The notes beneath the pieces were generated by a model, which was not told where the DNA came from, searched no databases, and saw only the letters and a program-made list of their open reading frames with translations. Both the position numbers and the translations under genes were made by a program. Below are positions 8,114 to 16,477 of a stretch of 64,000 nucleotides of DNA, in pieces (the stretch's first letter is position 1; each line of letters opens with the position of its first letter). The DNA comes from Herbidospora solisilvae. GTDB taxonomy: Bacteria; Actinomycetota; Actinomycetes; Streptosporangiales; Streptosporangiaceae. The stretch is taken from positions 248,001-312,000 of the forward strand of contig NZ_WXEW01000007.1 of the NCBI RefSeq assembly GCF_009901565.1, in the 5' to 3' direction.

Positions 8114-10471
8114 ATGGGACCCCGATTGAGTTCCTGGCGCAGAGCCGCGATGACGGCGGCGGCCATGCTGCTGGCCGTCACCGGTCTCGCCGTCATGCAG
8201 ACCCCAGCGGGCGCGGCCGTCGCCTGCCAGGTCACCTACGCCAAGCAGTGGGACAACGGCAGCGGTTTCGGCGCCAACATCACGATCAACAACCTCGGTG
8301 ACGCGGTGAATCCGTGGCGGCTCACGTACACGTGGCCGGGGAACCAGACGGTTCAGCAGGGATGGAACGGCACCTGGAGCCAGTCGGGCCAGAACGTGAC
8401 CGTCGTGGCTCCCTCGTGGGCCGGCGCGCTGAACAGCGGCCAGTCCGTGCAGATCGGCTTCAACGGCCAGGTCAGCGGGACCAACACCAACCCGACCTCG
8501 TTCTCCCTGAACGGGACGGTCTGCAACGGCGGGCCGAGCCCGTCGCCCAGCCCGTCGCCGCAGCAGCAGGCGCTGGTCGTGACGCCGACCAGCGTGAGCG
8601 TGCCCGAGGGCGGCACCGCCACCTACTCGGTGCGCCTCCAGTCGCAGCCCAGCTCGAACGTCACGGTGACCACCACCGCCGGTTCGGGTGACACCAACCT
8701 GACCGCGACCTCCGGCACCAGCCTCACGTTCACCAGCAGCAACTGGAACACCGCGCAGAACGTGACCCTGGCCGCCGCGCAGGACAGCGACTCGACCAAC
8801 GGCTCGCGCACCTTCACGGTCGCCTCCAGCGGTCTGACCAGCGTCAACGTCACCGCCACCGAGGCCGACGACGACGGCACGCAGACCCAGGCGCTGGTCG
8901 TCTCCTCGACCGCCGTGACCGTCCCCGAGGGCGGCACCGCCACCTACACGGTCCGCCTCCAGGCCGCCCCGAGCGGCAACGTGACCGTGACCAACACGGC
9001 CGGCTCCGGTGACACCAACATCACCGTCAGCTCGGGCGCCAGCCTGACGTTCACCACGTCGAACTGGCAGACCCCGCAGACCGTCACCCTGGCGGCGGCG
9101 CAGGACAGCGACCAGACGGCCGGCACCCGGCCGATCGTCGTGGCCTCCTCCGGCCTGACCAGCGTCACCGTCACCGCGACCGAGGGCGACGACGACATCG
9201 TCAACCCGGGCCGGGTCGACAACCCCTACGCGGGCGCCACCGGCTACGTGAACCCCGACTGGTCGGCCAGCGCCGCCTCCGAGCCGGGCGGTTCGGCCGT
9301 CGCCAACACCTCCACGGCCATCTGGCTGGACCGGATCGCCGCCATCACCAGCGGCTCGGCCGGCAACAACAGCAAGGGCCTGCGCGACCACCTGAACCTG
9401 GCCGTCCAGCAGGACGCCGCCAACGGCTCCACCCCGGTCGTCATCCAGGTCGTCATCTACAACCTGCCCAACCGCGACTGCTCGGCGCTGGCCTCCAACG
9501 GTGAGCTCAAGGTCGCGCAGGACGGCCTGAACAGGTACAAGACCGAGTACATCGACCCGATCGCCTCGATCATGGCCGACCCCGCGTACCGCAACCTGCG
9601 CATCGTGGCGATCGTGGAGATCGACTCGCTGCCGAACCTGGTCACCAACCTGAACCTGGCCGCCTGCCAGGAGGCCAAGAACTCCGGCGCCTACGAGCAG
9701 GGCGTGGCCTACGCGCTTTCGAAGCTGTACGCGATCCCGAACGTCTACAACTACGTCGACGCCGGTCACCACGGCTGGCTGGGCTGGGACACCAACTTCG
9801 GTCCGTCGGCCGACCTGTTCGGCTCCACCGCCGACCTGGCCACCGGCGGCAAGGCCACCGTGCACGGCTTCATCACCAACACCGCCAACTACTCGGCCCT
9901 GGTCGAGCCGCACTTCACCGTGAACGGCACCGTCAACGGCCAGCAGATCCGTTCCTCCCGCTGGGTGGACTGGAACTTCTACATCGACGAGTTGTCCTTC
10001 GCCCAGGCCTTCCGCCAGCGGCTGATCCAGGAGGGCTTCTCCTCCAACATCGGCATGCTGATCGACACCTCGCGTAACGGCTGGGGCGGCCCGAACCGGC
10101 CCACCGCGCCGAGCACCTCGACCGACCTGAACACCTTCGTCAACAACTCCAAGGTCGACCGTCGTATCCACGCCGGCAACTGGTGCAACCAGAGCGGCGC
10201 GGGTCTGGGTGAGCGTCCGCGGGCCAACCCGGCCACCGGTATCGACGCCTACGTGTGGGTCAAGCCTCCGGGTGAGTCCGACGGTTCCTCGACCGAGATC
10301 CCGAACACCGAGGGCAAGGGCTTCGACCGGATGTGTGACCCGACCTACGGCGGCAACGACCGTAACGGGAACAACCCCTCGGGGGCTCTGGCCAACGCTC
10401 CGCTGTCGGGTCACTGGTTCTCGGCCCAGTTCCGTGAGCTGCTGGCCAACGCCTACCCGCCCATCAGCTGA
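8114..10471 (+). CDS. Secreted GH6 cellobiohydrolase with CBM2 and two Calx-beta-like repeats
   Basis: 785 aa from ATG 8114, chosen because GAGGAG (8097) precedes it and a signal peptide follows (AAMTAAAMLLAVTGLA, cleavage near GAA-VAC). Domains in order: CBM2 cellulose binding (~36-136, ending in a Cys pair), Pro-Ser linker, two ~105-residue repeats each opening with VPEGGTATY (Calx-beta-like), then GH6 (~365-785). GH6 landmarks are VIYNLPNRDCSA (acid Asp) and VAIVEIDSLPN, as in exocellulase Cel6B. It should release cellobiose from non-reducing cellulose ends outside the cell. A CebR operator lies just upstream and a strong hairpin terminator follows. Confidence 0.95.
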   Translation: MGPRLSSWRRAAMTAAAMLLAVTGLAVMQTPAGAAVACQVTYAKQWDNGSGFGANITINNLGDAVNPWRLTYTWPGNQTVQQGWNGTWSQSGQNVTVVAPSWAGALNSGQSVQIGFNGQVSGTNTNPTSFSLNGTVCNGGPSPSPSPSPQQQALVVTPTSVSVPEGGTATYSVRLQSQPSSNVTVTTTAGSGDTNLTATSGTSLTFTSSNWNTAQNVTLAAAQDSDSTNGSRTFTVASSGLTSVNVTATEADDDGTQTQALVVSSTAVTVPEGGTATYTVRLQAAPSGNVTVTNTAGSGDTNITVSSGASLTFTTSNWQTPQTVTLAAAQDSDQTAGTRPIVVASSGLTSVTVTATEGDDDIVNPGRVDNPYAGATGYVNPDWSASAASEPGGSAVANTSTAIWLDRIAAITSGSAGNNSKGLRDHLNLAVQQDAANGSTPVVIQVVIYNLPNRDCSALASNGELKVAQDGLNRYKTEYIDPIASIMADPAYRNLRIVAIVEIDSLPNLVTNLNLAACQEAKNSGAYEQGVAYALSKLYAIPNVYNYVDAGHHGWLGWDTNFGPSADLFGSTADLATGGKATVHGFITNTANYSALVEPHFTVNGTVNGQQIRSSRWVDWNFYIDELSFAQAFRQRLIQEGFSSNIGMLIDTSRNGWGGPNRPTAPSTSTDLNTFVNNSKVDRRIHAGNWCNQSGAGLGERPRANPATGIDAYVWVKPPGESDGSSTEIPNTEGKGFDRMCDPTYGGNDRNGNNPSGALANAPLSGHWFSAQFRELLANAYPPIS

Positions 10472-10481
10472 CCCCGAACGT

Positions 10482-10524
10482 CGTGGTCCCGCCGAGGTTG
10501 GGGGTCCTCCTCGGCGGGACCACG
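10482..10524. terminator. Bidirectional terminator between cellulase and PP2C genes
   Basis: A perfect 16-bp stem, CGTGGTCCCGCCGAGG (10482-10497) with 10509-10524, and an 11-base loop between two convergent genes. Confidence 0.85.
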
Positions 10525-10527
10525 GCC

Positions 10528-11643
10528 CTACAGATCCAGGCCGGGTTCCCGGCAGCGCATCAGCAGCATGGCCGCGTCGTCGGTCGGCGGGCCGTCGATG
10601 TGCGCGATCAGGTCGCGGCGCAGGGACTCCAGCGCCGCCTCCGGGTCGTCGTCCTTAAGCAGTGGAACCCGGTCGGCCAGCGGATAGAACCGGCCCAGGG
10701 CGTCGCGGGCCTCGATGACCCCGTCGGTGTAGAAGAGGATCTGGTCGCCCGGTTCGAAGGTGATCGAGTAAGGCGCCGGCCCCTCGGGCTCCAGGACCGC
10801 CAGCCCCAGCGGGGGCACGTGGTCGTCGGGGTCGGCGAACTCGATCTCCCCGCCCGCCCTGACCACCAGCGGCGCCGGATGGCCGTAGTTGAGGAGCGTC
10901 ATGGTCGTCTCCTCGATGCTGAACTCGGCCAGCACGGCGGTGACGAACTCCTCGCCGGACAGCCGCCGGTTGAGCGCCTTCTCCAGCCGGGCGCTGACCC
11001 CTTCGAGGTCCTTCTCGTCGTGGGCCGCCTCCCGGAACGCTCCCAGGACCAGCGCGGCCGTCTCGACCGCCTCCAGGCCCTTGCCCTGGACGTCGCCCAC
11101 GATGACCCTGACGCCGGTGGGGGCGGTGACGACCTCGTACAGATCGCCGCCGATGTGCGCCTCGGCCATGGCCGAGGTGTAGGAGACGGCCACGCGCATG
11201 TGCCCGGCCCGGCGCGGCACCGGCCGCAGCAGCACCCGCTGCGCGACCTCGGCCACCGACCTGACCTGGGCCAACTCCCGTTCCCTGCGGCGGCGGCCCA
11301 CCGTCGCCAGGGCGCTTGCCGCCGTCACTCCGGCGATCGAGCCCATGGTGATGTACGCCCGGCGCAACTCCAGCTGGTTGTACGCCGCCAGCCCGATCGC
11401 CAGCACCAGCGCGGTCACCCCGACGAGCATGGTCCGCCGGATCCCGCCGGTGAGCGAGGCGAAGGCCGGCCCGACCGCGAGCAGGGGCAGGAACCCGATC
11501 TCCGGGCCCGTGCTCAGGTCGATCACCGACACGAGCAGCATCATCAGGAACGGCAACACCGCCAGAGCGAGCGCCGTGCGGGCCCCGGCCGCCCGGCGCC
11601 GCCCCTTGCCCGGACGGAACGCTCCGGTGAGGCGCAACGGCAT
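10528..11643 (-). CDS. Membrane-anchored SpoIIE/RsbU-type PP2C phosphatase
   Basis: 371 aa from ATG 11643, which has GAGGGG upstream; the frame extends to 11688. Four to five N-terminal membrane helices (ALALAVLPFLMMLLV, LLAVGPAFASL, TMLVGVTALVLAIGLA, ITMGSIAGVTAASAL) lead into a PP2C-SpoIIE domain. Metal-site motifs are HIGGDLYEV, GDVQGKGLEA, FYTDGVIEARD and DDAAMLLMR. Such phosphatases dephosphorylate anti-anti-sigma (STAS) proteins. A STAS protein (39766) and an RsbW-like ATPase (13637) also occur in this window, but not as neighbours, so a direct partnership is only possible. No sensory PAS or GAF domain is seen; the membrane part may act as sensor. Confidence 0.88.
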   Translation of the reverse strand: MPLRLTGAFRPGKGRRRAAGARTALALAVLPFLMMLLVSVIDLSTGPEIGFLPLLAVGPAFASLTGGIRRTMLVGVTALVLAIGLAAYNQLELRRAYITMGSIAGVTAASALATVGRRRRERELAQVRSVAEVAQRVLLRPVPRRAGHMRVAVSYTSAMAEAHIGGDLYEVVTAPTGVRVIVGDVQGKGLEAVETAALVLGAFREAAHDEKDLEGVSARLEKALNRRLSGEEFVTAVLAEFSIEETTMTLLNYGHPAPLVVRAGGEIEFADPDDHVPPLGLAVLEPEGPAPYSITFEPGDQILFYTDGVIEARDALGRFYPLADRVPLLKDDDPEAALESLRRDLIAHIDGPPTDDAAMLLMRCREPGLDL

Positions 11644-11773
11644 CCGGCGAATCCCCTCTAATCCCGTCTGGTACGCGCTTGCGACCATACTTCACGATCC
11701 CGCCTGGGATGCGAAGTCACAAAAACGAGAGGCGCCCGCATCCCCCTGGATACGGGCGCTCCCTCAAAGGTGG

Positions 11774-13333
11774 CTAGAGGATCGAGCCGGACCAGACGTT
11801 GGCCGCCTGCTTGTAGACGCCGTAGGTCTCGCCGTCGAAGTAGGCCGAGACCGAGGTGTCGATGCGCTTGTTGCCGTCACGGTCGGAGACCGCGATGGTG
11901 ACGCCGTTCAGGTAGCCCAGGCGGCGGGTGTTCTTGTAGCCCGCCAGCCACGAGGAGCCGATGGCGCCCTGGCCGGTGAACGACGACTTGATGCCGACGA
12001 GCTCCTGGGCCTTGATCGCCGACGCCGAGGCGGCGAAGGTCTTCCCGTACGACCACTTCAGGGTGTTGCCGGAGAAGACGCGGTTGCCGTCGGGGTGGGC
12101 GCCGCTCGGGTAGCCGAAGACGTAGTGGGCCTTGCCGAGCTTCTGGTTGTAGGCCAGGCCCTGGCCGCCGACGTTGTCGCCCAGACGGCCGACGTTCTCG
12201 ACGCCGCGGACGATGTAGTGGTCCTTGAAGTAGGCCTCGGGCACGGAGGTCTTGACCCACTTCTTCACGAACCATTCCTTCTTGAAGAACTGGTTCTGCT
12301 CGGTCTTGCGCAGCACACCCTTGAAAGCGGCGTCGGCCTTCAGCTTGTTGTAGGTGGCCTCGTCGATCGGGTATTCCTTGCCCGAGTCGGGGCCGCACCA
12401 GGTCGGGCACTTCTCGCCGTTCTTCATGGCGTTGGTGCCGGTGGGGGCGGCGTTGTAGGCGGCCTGGGTGACCGACTCGGTGGTCAGCTTCACGCCGTCG
12501 ACGCCGTCGGTGTAGTACTTCTCGGCCTCGGCCTGGGTGAACGACGCCTTCGGCGGGTCGACCGGCGAGGTCACGGGCGCGAGGGTCTTCTTCCAGTAGG
12601 GGCCGCCCTCGGTGTACTTGGCCTCGAACTCGGCCTTGGTGACGACCTCGGAGAGGATCTTCTTCTGGCCCTTCCAGCCGTCGTAGGTCTTCTTGTCGAC
12701 CTCTTTGTCACCGGTGAGCTTGACGCCGTTGTAGACGGTGACGAACGCGTAGTTGCGGTCGCCGTCCTCGTAGACGTCGTAGTCGTAGTGGGTGTAGGCG
12801 GTCTTGCCGACGTAGATGCCCCAGGGGGTCTTGCCCTGGTAGTAGCCGGGCACGAAGACCCAGTTGTTCAGGACCGGCTTGTTGCTCTCGGTGTCGTACA
12901 CACACTGGCCAGCGGTGGCCACGAGGTTGCGGTACTTCGACTGCAGCGAGGTGCCCGAGCACCAGTGGGGCTTGCCGTCGGCGCCCATGAAGAAGACCTT
13001 GCCGCTCGTGCGGGGCAGGTTCACGTTCTTCGACGTGGAGGTCGACTTCTTCTCGTCGCCGATCGCGGGGACGGTGCCCGCCTTGGTGTCGGCGGTGGGG
13101 CCGCCGGTGGAGATGTGCTTGGAGGCGACCGTCGTCTCGACGTTGTAGGGGGTCGCGTCCTGGAGCTGGGCCTTGTCCCAGAAGTAGGCGATGGCCTGCG
13201 CCTCGCTGGAACCGGCCAGCACCTCCTTCTCGATGTACTGGGGGGCGGCTGCGGCGGGGCTCGCGACCAGCGCTGCGGCCAGCAGTCCGATGGAACCGGC
13301 GAAGGTGCTGCCGAGGGTGAGGGTGCGCTGCAC
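11774..13333 (-). CDS. Secreted trypsin-fold protein with disrupted catalytic triad
   Basis: 519 aa with a clear signal peptide (GSIGLLAAALVASPAAAA-AP). The fold is that of extracellular trypsin-like/V8-like peptidases: CSGTSLQSKYRNLVATAGQCVY, then YDYDVYEDGDRNYAFVTV, then a C-terminal SGS/WLAGY strand. In active relatives the first motif reads TAGHC; here Gln143 replaces the catalytic His. The expected G-x-S-G-G Ser motif reads TGQGAIGSSWL. A Lys/Tyr-rich segment of about 170 residues (215-385) with loosely repeated Ala/Tyr/Lys units is inserted in the middle. The protein is probably a non-catalytic secreted binding or structural protein; that is inferred from the residue changes. Confidence 0.72.
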   Translation of the reverse strand: MQRTLTLGSTFAGSIGLLAAALVASPAAAAPQYIEKEVLAGSSEAQAIAYFWDKAQLQDATPYNVETTVASKHISTGGPTADTKAGTVPAIGDEKKSTSTSKNVNLPRTSGKVFFMGADGKPHWCSGTSLQSKYRNLVATAGQCVYDTESNKPVLNNWVFVPGYYQGKTPWGIYVGKTAYTHYDYDVYEDGDRNYAFVTVYNGVKLTGDKEVDKKTYDGWKGQKKILSEVVTKAEFEAKYTEGGPYWKKTLAPVTSPVDPPKASFTQAEAEKYYTDGVDGVKLTTESVTQAAYNAAPTGTNAMKNGEKCPTWCGPDSGKEYPIDEATYNKLKADAAFKGVLRKTEQNQFFKKEWFVKKWVKTSVPEAYFKDHYIVRGVENVGRLGDNVGGQGLAYNQKLGKAHYVFGYPSGAHPDGNRVFSGNTLKWSYGKTFAASASAIKAQELVGIKSSFTGQGAIGSSWLAGYKNTRRLGYLNGVTIAVSDRDGNKRIDTSVSAYFDGETYGVYKQAANVWSGSIL

Positions 13334-13636
13334 TGCGGGGTCTCCCTTGCTCTGCCGTGGGACGTCACTTGCGCCCCATCCGTCAGTAAATGGATTGGCA
13401 AGGACGTTACCTGTGACGATTCGGATAGAACCCCCAGGTCGTTATAACTGTGACCCAGATCACATTCTTTCTATGGAACCGGATGTGATTGGACACCGTC
13501 CAATTCGCCTGTCCAGCGGTAGATCGTCGCGGCATGTAACAAGTTCGACGCCGCTGGTTCACATGAGCGGCGGGGTGCCGTACCGTGGTAAGGAGTGGGA
13601 GCGCTCCCAATCTGGACGGTGAAGGAGGACGCGGGC
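13334..13636. other. Divergent intergenic region
   Basis: About 300 bp between the trypsin-fold gene and the regulatory ATPase gene. It holds the CebR-type box described separately. No other gene is seen. Confidence 0.6.
13596..13609. promoter_or_regulatory. CebR/CelR-type operator before a regulatory ATPase
   Basis: TGGGAGCGCTCCCA, identical base for base to the box at 8071. It ends 27 bp before the ATG at 13637, almost the same spacing as at the cellulase. It is 263 bp from the divergent gene, so the ATPase is the likely target. Confidence 0.85.
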
Positions 13637-14062
13637 ATGAGTGTCCCTTTCGCCGTCACGGCGCTCGACGGGCTCGACGACTTCGAGACCTGGTCGGCCG
13701 AATGCCTCCTCCCCGCCGTCGGCGCCAGCGTCGCCGAGGCCCGCCGCCTGGTCCGGCGTGAACTGACCAGCCGGGGCTGCGCCTCCTTCGTCGACGACTG
13801 CCAGCTCATCGTCAGCGAACTCGTCACCAACGCGGTCCGCCACGCCGGCACCGCCTTCGCGCTCCGCCTGCGCGGCACCCGCGAATGGGTCTACGGCGAG
13901 GTCTTCGACACCGGCGCCATGCCGCCTCGCCTGCGCGAGGCGCGCCCGGACGCCACCGACGGCCGGGGCCTGCTGATCGTGGGCACCCTGGCCGCGTCGT
14001 GGGGCTTCGCGCCGGGCGCGCGTGGCGGCAAGATCGTCTGGTTCGTGCTGGGAGACTCCTAG
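13637..14062 (+). CDS. RsbW-like HATPase_c regulatory ATPase
   Basis: 141 aa from ATG 13637, with GAAGGAGG at 13621-13628. A single GHKL ATPase fold carries the N-box SELVTNAVRHAG and G-box-like DGRGLLIVGTL, the size and shape of the anti-sigma kinases and stand-alone ATP-binding proteins abundant in Streptomyces relatives. It may phosphorylate a STAS partner or bind a sigma factor. No partner gene is adjacent. The perfect CebR-type box 27 bp upstream suggests that its expression follows cellobiose/cellulose availability, unusual for this family. Confidence 0.82.
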   Translation: MSVPFAVTALDGLDDFETWSAECLLPAVGASVAEARRLVRRELTSRGCASFVDDCQLIVSELVTNAVRHAGTAFALRLRGTREWVYGEVFDTGAMPPRLREARPDATDGRGLLIVGTLAASWGFAPGARGGKIVWFVLGDS

Positions 14063-14137
14063 TTACGGCTCCGCCCACCCCGGCGCCGCCCGCCGTCCCC
14101 GGCCGGCGCCGCATCCGGCGCCGACCGCCGTGCCGGG

Positions 14138-14644
14138 CTAGCCGCGGAACGCCGCCAGCACTCCCGTCATGATCTCGTGTGGGGTCCGGGTCGCGTCGGC
14201 CACGTGGTCGGCGACCTCCAGGAACTTCGGCCGCCGCTTGTCCCGCTGCGTCTTGAGCATGTGCACCAGATCGGGCTCGAAGTGCGGCCGGTGGCTGCTG
14301 GAGGACATGCGTTCGGCCAGCACCTCGGGCGGGCCGTCCAGGAAGACCACGAACGACGAGGTCAGCGCCTCACGGGCGGCCGGGTCCTCGACCGTGCTGG
14401 CGGCGGCGGCCACCACCACGGCGGGCCGCGCGGCCACGGCGTCGAGCAGGACCTCGGTCTCGCGGTCGTGCAGCACGTCGGCGCCCACGGTCTCGTTCAT
14501 ACGGGCGGCCGTCTGCCCGTAGCGGGCCTCCAGGTCGCCGTCGCTGTCGCGCATCTCGCGCCCGAGCGCCTCGGCGACCAGGCGCGCGATCGTGCTCTTG
14601 CCGGCGCCCATCAAGCCCATGATCACGACGGGGGTCTCGTTCAT
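14138..14644 (-). CDS. Shikimate-kinase-like P-loop kinase
   Basis: 168 aa. The Walker A motif GLMGAGKST is at residues ~10-18, followed by RDSDGDLEARYG as in the DTDxxIE motif of shikimate kinases, then a lid and LVHMLKTQRDKR. Where AroK has VVATGGGA this protein has VVAAAAS, so the substrate may not be shikimate; gluconate or another small hydroxylated compound is possible. No aro neighbours are present. The start is ATG 14644; an in-frame ATG at 14653 is equally possible and neither has a clear ribosome site. Confidence 0.72.
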   Translation of the reverse strand: MNETPVVIMGLMGAGKSTIARLVAEALGREMRDSDGDLEARYGQTAARMNETVGADVLHDRETEVLLDAVAARPAVVVAAAASTVEDPAAREALTSSFVVFLDGPPEVLAERMSSSSHRPHFEPDLVHMLKTQRDKRRPKFLEVADHVADATRTPHEIMTGVLAAFRG

Positions 14645-14734
14645 GACGGGCATTCTGCCCGCGTGGTGCGGTTTTGCTCCCCCCGCGTTTGAGATTCGCT
14701 CACGGGATAGTGCACGGGTCGAAGGAGGAACGCC

Positions 14735-14998
14735 ATGACCATCGCCGGAAGCATCATCCTGATCATGTTGGGCGCCATTCTCACCTGGGCGGTCGAATTC
14801 ACCCTCGCGGGGCTCGACATCCAGGTCATCGGGGTCATCCTCATGGTGGGCGGCCTGGCGGGGCTGCTGTTCGGCCTCTACCGGCTGAGCGCCGTCCGCC
14901 GCGCGTCCACCACCGTGACCCCGGTGGCCCCCGTGGACGAGGTGCACACCACCCAGCGTCGCGTCTACGAGGAGCGCCGCTACAACGACCCCATCTGA
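14735..14998 (+). CDS. Small membrane protein, DUF6458-like
   Basis: 87 aa with two membrane helices (GSIILIMLGAILTWAV and VIGVILMVGGLAGLLFGLY) separated by a short acidic/hydrophobic loop, and a polar Arg-rich cytoplasmic tail. The layout is that of the DUF6458 family widespread in actinobacteria, function unknown. GAAGGAGG lies about 8 bases before the ATG. It is divergent from the P-loop kinase gene. Confidence 0.8.
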   Translation: MTIAGSIILIMLGAILTWAVEFTLAGLDIQVIGVILMVGGLAGLLFGLYRLSAVRRASTTVTPVAPVDEVHTTQRRVYEERRYNDPI

Positions 14999-15011
14999 GC
15001 CACGCGAAACG

Positions 15012-15057
15012 GAAGAGCCGGGCCCCGAGGCCGTCGAGCCTCCGGCCCGGCTTCTTC
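15012..15057. terminator. Hairpin terminator
   Basis: An imperfect stem pairs GCCGGGCC (15017-15024) with GGCCCGGC (15044-15051) and GAGGC with GCCTC inside it. It lies between convergent genes. Confidence 0.65.
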
Positions 15058-15077
15058 GTGCCGTGGGCGGGAACGGA

Positions 15078-15587
15078 TCAGGCCAGGGTGTCCTTGACCT
15101 TGATCTTTCCGGCGTCGATCACGAACTTCTGGTTCGGGTGGTCGAGGCAGGTCCAGAGGCGGACCTTGGTGTTGTTGGCCCGGTCGTTGGTGGTGTCGAG
15201 GCAGACTTCCCGGGCGGTGCCGATCGTGTCCTTGACCTTGATCTGTCCCGCGTCGATCACGAACTTCTGGTTCGGGTGGTCGAGGCAGGTCCAGAGGCGG
15301 ACCTTGGTGTTGTTGGCCCGGCTGTTGGTGGTGTCGAGGCAGACCTCCCGGGCGGTGCCGACGGTGTCCTTGACCTTGATCTGCCCGGCGTCGATCACGA
15401 ACCTCTGGTTGGCGTGGTCGAGACACCCCCAGAGGCGGACCTCGGTGTTGTTCGCGCGGCTGTTGGTGGCGTCGACGCAGACGGCGCCCGGGGCGGCCTG
15501 GGCGGAGGCCGAGACGGGCAGCGCGACGCCCGCGCCGACGGTGGTCGCCAGAACGGCGCAGGACAGCATGCGACGGATGAAAGGCAT
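15078..15587 (-). CDS. Secreted ricin-type beta-trefoil lectin of three near-identical repeats
   Basis: 169 aa. A signal peptide (MLSCAVLATTVGAGVALPVSASAQA) is followed by three ~46-residue units, each with CxDxTNxRANNTxVRLWxCLDHxNQxF and VIDAGxIKVKD. These match beta-trefoil subdomains of ricin-type (CBM13) lectins, with NQxF in place of the usual QxW. The protein is therefore a bare carbohydrate-binding trefoil without a catalytic domain, possibly free in the medium or bound to a glycan on the cell. The units are highly similar at DNA level, with a 138-bp period. Confidence 0.85.
   Translation of the reverse strand: MPFIRRMLSCAVLATTVGAGVALPVSASAQAAPGAVCVDATNSRANNTEVRLWGCLDHANQRFVIDAGQIKVKDTVGTAREVCLDTTNSRANNTKVRLWTCLDHPNQKFVIDAGQIKVKDTIGTAREVCLDTTNDRANNTKVRLWTCLDHPNQKFVIDAGKIKVKDTLA
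15088..15480. repeat. Three tandem 138-bp repeats within the lectin gene
   Basis: Corresponding positions such as GTGTCCTTGACCTTGATCT recur at 15088 and 15226 and, as a variant, near 15364, giving a period of 138 bp (46 codons). High identity between units points to recent amplification or gene conversion. Confidence 0.85.
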
Positions 15588-15761
15588 GAGTGCCTCCTTC
15601 GGAGAGGGTCGATCAGAGCATGATCACCATTCCTCACTTGACGTAATAGATCAAGCACTCAGAGTGAGTGCGTCAAAGGGCCCTTCCGTTACGGCTGCGC
15701 CTCGTCAAAGCCCGCGCGTGGCCCGCGGGCCGCGACGACGTGCCGCGCTGACGATGGGCTC

Positions 15762-16289
15762 ATGCGTTCACTCCTGTGGTCCGCCGTCGCCCTGGCCGCC
15801 GGCCTCGTCCTCACGCCGCTCCCGCCGGCCGCCGCCGACGACGACATCGGCGGGGTCAGCTGCCTGTCCGGCACCCTGCAGCTGCGGTACACCCCGGGGC
15901 TGACGTTCACCGAGAAGACCATCCGCGTGCGGGGCACCGGTGACCTGAGCTCCTGCCAGTCGGCCAAGCACCCGGGGATCACGCGGGGAGTGGTCCGGGT
16001 CAGGGCCACCGTCACGGGCAGGTGCCCGGGGCCGATCGACCCGGCCTCGGCCAAGGTCACGATCACCTGGAACGACGGCACCCGGTCGACGATCACGGAA
16101 TCGGCCTTCAGCCGCGTGGGCAAGGCGCTCCACGTCGAGGGCGACGTCGCCGCCGGGGCCTTCAAGGGCGGGGTCGCCCACGCCGACGGCCGGGCCACCG
16201 GCAACCTCATCGCCGCGGCGGCGGCCTGCCTGACCGGCGGATTCACCCGCAGCTCGGTCGTGGTCGAGCGATTCTCGGTCGACGCCTGA
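15762..16289 (+). CDS. Secreted protein of unknown function
   Basis: 175 aa with an N-terminal signal peptide (LLWSAVALAAGLVLTPLPPAAA-DDD) and a predicted all-beta mature part with four cysteines (in GVSCLSG, LSSCQS, GRCPG and AACLTG) that could form two disulfides. The TITWNDGTRSTI stretch resembles a beta-sandwich strand pair. I do not recognise a family. It is likely secreted or envelope-associated. A terminator hairpin at 16324 lies just after the stop codon. Confidence 0.7.
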   Translation: MRSLLWSAVALAAGLVLTPLPPAAADDDIGGVSCLSGTLQLRYTPGLTFTEKTIRVRGTGDLSSCQSAKHPGITRGVVRVRATVTGRCPGPIDPASAKVTITWNDGTRSTITESAFSRVGKALHVEGDVAAGAFKGGVAHADGRATGNLIAAAAACLTGGFTRSSVVVERFSVDA

Positions 16290-16323
16290 GAGACCGGCCC
16301 GTGAAACCGGGCTGAGAGACCGC

Positions 16324-16348
16324 GGGCCGGGATGCCATATCCCGGCCC
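16324..16348. terminator. Terminator, copy 1 of a duplicated segment
   Basis: A 10-bp stem, GGGCCGGGAT with ATCCCGGCCC, and a 5-base loop. It is homologous to the hairpin at 18564, and its neighbouring bases match as well. Confidence 0.8.
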
Positions 16349-16363
16349 GTCGTCTCCCCCCGG

Positions 16364-16446
16364 CTATCCCGCCTCGGAGCGGGCTCCGCCGCCCAGCGAC
16401 TTCTGGCGGCGGGTCATGACGTAAAGGTCGACGCCGGCTCCTCCTT
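16364..16446 (-). pseudogene. Truncated 3' remnant of the 18606-18872 membrane-protein gene
   Basis: Minus-strand translation gives GVDLYVMTRRQKSLGGG then ARSEAG and a stop, nearly identical to the C-terminus GIDMYVATRRQKSLGGG, PRSEAG of the intact gene at 18606. Homology stops abruptly near 16446, where an in-frame stop precedes the fragment. It is a remnant left beside the inserted SDR/sigma block. Confidence 0.8.
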
Positions 16447-16477
16447 ATTGGGTACAAGCCGCGGCCTTTCACCCGGG

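Noticed and set aside
8000-10414. 804-aa frame on the minus strand opposite the cellulase
   Set aside because: It has Val/Gly/Arg-rich low-complexity translation typical of antisense frames in GC-rich DNA, while the plus strand encodes clear CBM2 and GH6 domains.
15088-15480. CRISPR-like array
   Set aside because: The 138-bp periodicity is coding repeats of a lectin gene in frame; there are no spacers or cas genes.
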